Positions 60,145 through 64,000 of a stretch of 64,000 nt of DNA are shown here, in pieces. The position numbers were made by a program, and so were the translations under genes. The DNA is taken from NCBI RefSeq assembly GCF_016918935.1, contig NZ_JAFFOB010000008.1, forward strand, positions 39,267-103,266. The letters are read 5' to 3'. The notes under the pieces are model-generated. The model was not told where the DNA came from, did not search any database, and saw only the letters and a program-made list of their open reading frames with translations. The DNA is from Roseitranquillus sediminis. GTDB lineage: Bacteria; Pseudomonadota; Alphaproteobacteria; Rhodobacterales; Rhodobacteraceae. Position 1 is the stretch's first letter. Every line of letters begins with the position of its first letter.

Positions 60145-60978
60145 CTAGGCCTCGACGAGGCGTGCAGCCCGGAAGCGCTCGAGGGTCTCCGCGTCGATCA
60201 GCTTCAGCTGCGTCCTCGACTTCGGGAAGACGAGGTGGCTCTTCTTGTTCCAGCCGCCCTTTCCGGCCGGATCGGGATCGCGCCAGCCGTCACCGTATTC
60301 CTCGAGGACGTACTCCCGCCAGTTGCGCGGAATGAGGACCTCGGCGCCGGCATAGACTGCCTTCTCGGTGTCCACGAACTGCTCCGCGCGGTGGATCTCG
60401 ACGCCATAGGCAGTGTTCATCGTCCGCCACTTCCGGCAGAGCATGCGTCCGAGCGCCCGGTGCAGCGGTCCCGGCGTCACCGCCCGCGCCGCCGTCAGGA
60501 CCCGCGCGAGCAGGACCGACCTGCGCCGGACCTGCGAGTACGTGCCGAACCGTCCGAAGTGGAGGAAATCGGCGAGCTCCCAAACGAGCGCGGCCTTCCT
60601 GTCGAAACTCTTGTGGATCTCGCGGAAGACGTAGCCCTCGTTCGCGTCGAAGAACTTGACGTCGATCGGCAGCGACCGGCGCCGGAGCGTCACCATGTTC
60701 TTGCGGCGCAGCGTGACCGGATCGAACCGCTCGCGGATGTCGAAGCCTCGGCGCCTCAGCTCCGGGATTGCCCTGTCGAAGGCGTCCCTGTCCGTGGCCA
60801 TCAGGCCGAAGTCGATGTCCCGGTCTCCGGGAAGCGTGTCCTGATGGAGGATGCACCCCAGCATCGCGCCGCTCATCAGCCACGGCGCGAGATCGACGGT
60901 GCGCAGCGCCGCGTAGAGGTTGTCGATATCCGACTTCTTGTCCTCCGCGGCGTGGGAGGAATGGGGGTCACTCGTCAT
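60145..60978 (-). CDS. LicD-family nucleotidyltransferase-like protein
   Basis: This 277-residue protein has the LicD pattern: LYAALRTVDLAPWLMSGAML at residues 18-37, then DTLPGDRDIDFGLMATDRDA (the GD.D.D metal motif), and RRKNMVTLRRRSLPIDVKFFD. The ATG at 60978 begins the homologous part; the frame is open upstream to 61161. LicD proteins attach phosphocholine or a sugar phosphate to glycans. Here it probably adds a charged group to the polysaccharide. It is convergent with the flippase gene. Confidence 0.8.
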   Translation of the reverse strand: MTSDPHSSHAAEDKKSDIDNLYAALRTVDLAPWLMSGAMLGCILHQDTLPGDRDIDFGLMATDRDAFDRAIPELRRRGFDIRERFDPVTLRRKNMVTLRRRSLPIDVKFFDANEGYVFREIHKSFDRKAALVWELADFLHFGRFGTYSQVRRRSVLLARVLTAARAVTPGPLHRALGRMLCRKWRTMNTAYGVEIHRAEQFVDTEKAVYAGAEVLIPRNWREYVLEEYGDGWRDPDPAGKGGWNKKSHLVFPKSRTQLKLIDAETLERFRAARLVEA

Positions 60979-61093
60979 GTCGTGTCTTACCTTCACATGG
61001 CCGGCCGCCTGACGCGGACTGCCGATCCCGTTTGTAACGGAAACATGACAGATGCCCGGCCGCCAGACAACGGCGGCCGTGGAGCCCGCGGGG

Positions 61094-63019
61094 CTAGCTC
61101 CAGGGAAAGCGGTAGAAGTCGAAGCGGTGGCGCTTGAGCATCTGCCACGACCATTCGTCATGCCAGCGGCGCTGCCAGCCGGGCCAAGGCTCCTGGCGGC
61201 GCGAGCCGGTCACGGGGTTGTAGAGCGCCTGCTTGCCGCCGCGGAACCGCCAGGGGTCGTAGGCGCCGTTCATGATCTCCATGAAGCGGATGTGGTAGTC
61301 GAAGTAGGCGTCGTGCCCCCAGGCGTCCTGCAGGCCCATAGCGAGCGCCGCCAGCGTCTGGCCGTGCATCGCGTTGTGGGTGGCGACGAGGCGGTAGGGA
61401 TGCCCGGTCCACGAGGCGCTGGCCTTCTCGGGTTCGCGGCGTCCGCGCCATTCCGGCGTGCCGATCATGGCCGGCGGGTAGGGCTGCTGCGGCCGCCGGT
61501 CCTCGTAGGAGGGGTCCCAGTCCGGACCGTTCGTCGCCTCCACATGCTCGGGGGCGATGTGGAAGGTCATCTCGTCTTCCTGAAATCCTGCACCCGGGGG
61601 CGTCTGGCGCACCACGTGGCGCATCTCGTCTACGTCGAGCAGGTGGCCGGCGAACATGATCGAGAACTTGCGTCCCGAATTATGTCCGCCGCTGCCGCGC
61701 CACGGCTGGAAGCCCTGCTCGCGCGCGCTGCGGAACACGCCGTAGCGGTCGATGCCGCGCTGCACGAGGCCCAGGACCAGCCTGAGCTTGTGCGCGTCGG
61801 GCATCGCCGAGTTGACCCAGACGTAGGGCGCCGCCTCGTCGTGGCAGAGGCCGCGGCCGTAGTGCGGCGGATGCTTGTCGGCCCTGAGGAAGTCCCGGTT
61901 CCAGTTCGGCACCGGGTCCATGGCGAAGCGGGCGAAGCGTGCCTCGAGCTCGGCCAGCGGCGGCATCAGGTCGGCGGCGTGGATCTCGAGCCGCGCGAGC
62001 CGGGACAAGTCGATGTCGCCGAGCCGGTGGAGCGGCTTTTCCGACCCGGAATAGGGGGGGCGGAAGGCGTCGGCGGGCGGCGTCTCGGCCAGGCAGGTCA
62101 GGACCACGAACCGATCGAGGGAGCGCTTTGACTCTTCGGCCGACGGGTCGCTGACGGCGACCACCAGACTGTCGCCCGGCTCGAGGCGGAGCGGCAGGCG
62201 GAGGCCCGCGTTCAGCGCCGGGTCGTACTTCTTGCGGGCGATGCTGTCGAAGCCGAAGGTGCGGCCGCATGGTGGGTTCACCATGGCGCCGTTGACCTCG
62301 CGGCCGCCGGGCAGTCGCGCTGGGCCGGGATCGTAGCCCAGCAGTGTCACCGGCCCCACCACGAACGGATCGCCCGCGCCGGCGGCACCGGTGATGAAGG
62401 CGCCGGTCTCGGCGGCGTCGGCGAAGCGGAAGGTGACGCCGTCGGCGACGAGCTCCGAGGTCCGGCGGGTCTGCGCGAGGTCTTCCCCGGCCTCGCCCTC
62501 GATCGCGACCCGGAACACCAGGTGATCGGCGCCGCCCGAGTTGCGGGCGGTCACCACCACGTCCTCGCCCTCGGTCGGGCGGTCGGTGGGGACGAAGACC
62601 TCGCCCGTCCGCGGGTCGGCCGTGGCGCCCGCGCCTTCTGCGGTGAAGCGGAGCGCCCGGCCGGCGAAGGCGTGCGCGGCGGGCACGACCTGAAGGCCGG
62701 TGCCGGCGTCGAAGACGTCGTCGAGGACGAGTGGCTTGGCCACCGGCGCCGCGCAGGTCACGCGGACGGGCTCCGTCTCGGCGAGGCTCTCGCCGCCGGG
62801 GCCGCTGGCGCGCACCCGGACGCTCAGCGCCGCGCCGTCGTCCTCGTCAGCGGGGGTGTAGGCGGACCCGGTGGCGCCGGCGATGGGATCCCCGTCGCGG
62901 CACCATTGCAGCGCGATCGCCGTCGCGCCCTCCCACAGGCCGGGATCGACCGCGAGCGGGCGGTCGAGGCGCGCTCCGGATCCGAGGCGCGGAGCGAGGA
63001 GCGGTCTGGGTGGCGTCAT
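61094..63019 (-). CDS. 641-residue protein of unknown function, Ig-like N-terminus
   Basis: The first 100 residues (ALQWCRDGDPIAGATGSAYTP, DDGAALSVRVRASGPGGESL) resemble Ig-like modules seen in Rhodobacteraceae phage tail and spike proteins, and VFVPTDRPTEGEDVVVTARNSGG follows. The remaining 400 residues are rich in Trp, His and Arg with DLSRLARLEIHAADLMPPL, DEAAPYVWVNSAMPDAHKL and TGHPYRLVATHNAMHGQTLA; I do not recognise a catalytic family. No signal peptide is evident. It lies next to a LicD-like gene and divergently from the spike-base-like gene at 63191, with which it may share a promoter region. Confidence 0.55.
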   Translation of the reverse strand: MTPPRPLLAPRLGSGARLDRPLAVDPGLWEGATAIALQWCRDGDPIAGATGSAYTPADEDDGAALSVRVRASGPGGESLAETEPVRVTCAAPVAKPLVLDDVFDAGTGLQVVPAAHAFAGRALRFTAEGAGATADPRTGEVFVPTDRPTEGEDVVVTARNSGGADHLVFRVAIEGEAGEDLAQTRRTSELVADGVTFRFADAAETGAFITGAAGAGDPFVVGPVTLLGYDPGPARLPGGREVNGAMVNPPCGRTFGFDSIARKKYDPALNAGLRLPLRLEPGDSLVVAVSDPSAEESKRSLDRFVVLTCLAETPPADAFRPPYSGSEKPLHRLGDIDLSRLARLEIHAADLMPPLAELEARFARFAMDPVPNWNRDFLRADKHPPHYGRGLCHDEAAPYVWVNSAMPDAHKLRLVLGLVQRGIDRYGVFRSAREQGFQPWRGSGGHNSGRKFSIMFAGHLLDVDEMRHVVRQTPPGAGFQEDEMTFHIAPEHVEATNGPDWDPSYEDRRPQQPYPPAMIGTPEWRGRREPEKASASWTGHPYRLVATHNAMHGQTLAALAMGLQDAWGHDAYFDYHIRFMEIMNGAYDPWRFRGGKQALYNPVTGSRRQEPWPGWQRRWHDEWSWQMLKRHRFDFYRFPWS

Positions 63020-63190
63020 GCCGGGAACCTCCGGTTTCGGGAGTGCTAGCGCACCGGGTGCGGATGATCCACGGGGGCCGGACGGTCGCTTAAAAAACCG
63101 TGAACACGGCTTTCCTATCGTCGCGCTTCAAAGGCGTCCGGCCCCTTCGGACCGGAACGCCCAGACGCTTCCATCCTCAGGAGATGCCGA

Positions 63191-63451
63191 ATGTCCGATC
63201 CGTTCAAGCGATTCCAGAGCGGCCTCGAGAGTCCCGCCACTCGCGTGATCGAGATCCAGCCTCATGACGACGAGGACCTGGCGCTGGTGTCGCGCGCGCT
63301 CAACGTGGCCGAACCCGGTTCGGTGCGCGTGACCACGGCGGCCGGAGACGTCGCGTCCGTCTTCGTCGCCGCGGGCATCACCTTTCCGATCCGTGTGTCG
63401 CGGATCTGGGCCACCGGGACGACCGCCACCGGGATCACGGTCCTATGCTGA
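63191..63451 (+). CDS. Spike-base protein, RCAP_rcc01079 (GTA head-spike) family
   Basis: This 86-residue protein begins MSDPFKRFQSGLESPATRVI, contains EPGSVRVTTAAGDVASVFVAA and ends FPIRVSRIWATGTTATGITV. This start and the 'RVxRIxATGTTA' end are the hallmarks of the small spike-base family known from the Rhodobacter capsulatus gene transfer agent (rcc01079/GhsA), whose head spikes bind capsular polysaccharide. It overlaps the next gene by seven bases. No capsid, tail or packaging genes are in the window. Its presence beside polysaccharide genes may reflect a capsule-binding role or a phage-derived remnant. Confidence 0.8.
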   Translation: MSDPFKRFQSGLESPATRVIEIQPHDDEDLALVSRALNVAEPGSVRVTTAAGDVASVFVAAGITFPIRVSRIWATGTTATGITVLC

Positions 63452-64000
63452 TCTCGATTGGTATTGGACTGAGCGCCTCCACCCAGGGCAAGGGAGGTCC
63501 CAAGAAGCCGGGCCCGAAGGTCGATCCGATCGTCCAGGCGACGGCACCGCGGCTCGACGCGCTCGACGACGGCATGCCGCTCGGGGAAGCTTACGTGCCG
63601 GGCACCTACAGCCACGGCTCGGGCCCGGCGACGGTGGTCGCGCACGACTTCGCCCCCGCGCACGAGCGGGCGGTGGGCGGCACGAGCTACACCGTCACCG
63701 AGACGGTGCGCGCGGCGGACGGCCTGGAGCAGCGGTTCACGTCAGCGGCCACGATCGCCCGGCATCCGATCACCGGGACCGAGAGTCCTCGCCTCGGCGT
63801 ACTGGCGGAGCAGCAGAGCCCGGAGGCGGCCTTCACCGCCGGGGTCTATTCGCACCCGTCCGGGATCGCCGGGACGGCGACGGTCTATCTGGTGGACGGA
63901 TCGCCTGCCGAGGCCGGCTTCGTCCTGTCGGCGGGGCAGACGGTCCAAGCCAGGCAGGACGTGACGGCGAGCGACGGTACGAGCGCGTCGTTCTGGACCG
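63445..64000 (+). CDS. Downstream partner of the spike-base protein (3' end outside window)
   Basis: The frame opens at the ATG at 63445, overlapping the spike-base stop, and is still open at the window edge after 185 codons. It reads ISIGIGLSASTQGKGGPKKP at the start, then two tandem modules each containing a GxYSHxSG segment (about residues 53-60 and 133-140), 80 residues apart, each ending in a T-V/R-A-S/R-A-D-G region. By analogy with rcc01080 (GhsB) it could be the spike shaft or tip. The similarity was not checked. Confidence 0.5.
   Translation, partial: MLISIGIGLSASTQGKGGPKKPGPKVDPIVQATAPRLDALDDGMPLGEAYVPGTYSHGSGPATVVAHDFAPAHERAVGGTSYTVTETVRAADGLEQRFTSAATIARHPITGTESPRLGVLAEQQSPEAAFTAGVYSHPSGIAGTATVYLVDGSPAEAGFVLSAGQTVQARQDVTASDGTSASFWT

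Noticed and set aside
1..64000. CRISPR arrays, tRNA or rRNA genes
   Set aside because: No regularly spaced repeats with unique spacers and no tRNA or rRNA signatures were noticed; the only short regular direct-repeat arrays are the iterons and the repeats within the LamG gene.

Overview
The window is GC-rich, densely coded DNA and most likely belongs to an extrachromosomal replicon (plasmid or chromid) of an alphaproteobacterium of the Rhodobacteraceae/Roseobacter group. The supporting signs are an RPA-type replication initiator next to parA and parB, proteins with VPLPA-CTERM-like C-terminal sorting tails, a small protein of the gene-transfer-agent spike-base type (RCAP_rcc01079 family), and TRAP and ABC transporters typical of marine roseobacters. 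No rRNA, tRNA or CRISPR array was seen. All family assignments come from reading motifs; no database search was run. Region 1 (1-18.2 kb) is catabolic. It opens with the 3' end of a zinc alcohol dehydrogenase, followed by an aldehyde dehydrogenase, a SnoaL-like protein, a FAD flavoprotein dehydrogenase and an SDR oxidoreductase. A divergent GntR/UTRA regulator comes next, then an ABC importer (binding protein, fused permease, ATPase) co-transcribed with a D-2-hydroxyacid dehydrogenase and an AtuA-like/DUF4387 pair. Converging on this is a minus-strand operon with an HD-domain protein, a complete TRAP transporter (DctQ, DctM, DctP), an isopropylmalate/isocitrate-type dehydrogenase and an Ldh-family dehydrogenase. 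Together these look like uptake and stepwise oxidation of organic, probably hydroxy- or polycarboxylic, acids; the substrate cannot be read from the sequence. Region 2 (18.2-19.2 kb) is a scar: a transposase remnant abuts a galE pseudogene that is truncated at both ends and frameshifted. It separates the catabolic block from the surface-polysaccharide block. Region 3 (19.2-40.5 kb) builds and decorates the cell surface. It has glycosyltransferases (a double GT2 and two GT61-like), nucleotide-sugar enzymes (ManC, ManB, GalU, RmlC, RmlB, RmlD, but no RmlA), a FecR-like lipoprotein, a membrane protein, a large TPR protein, two VPLPA-CTERM proteins (one with an IgGFc-binding-like body), an acyltransferase and a sulfotransferase. 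Two different PIN-toxin toxin-antitoxin modules sit among them. Region 4 (40.6-45.5 kb) is the replication and partition core. RepA diverges from parA across an origin with three 22-bp-spaced iterons. parA and parB are separated by an opposite-strand sugar O-acetyltransferase gene. Four near-identical centromere-like elements, each a GTTTCGCGCGCGAAAC palindrome with a conserved 10-bp box at a fixed 20-bp offset, surround these genes. Region 5 (45.5-64 kb) is a second polysaccharide block: GT2 enzymes, a PssD/PssE (Alg14/Alg13-like) pair, a 1213-residue beta-helix/LamG surface protein, further glycosyltransferases, an O-antigen-ligase/polymerase-like membrane protein, a PglK-like ABC flippase, a LicD-like protein and a 641-residue protein of unknown function with an Ig-like N-terminus. 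The window ends in a spike-base-like gene and a coupled downstream gene that runs off the edge.
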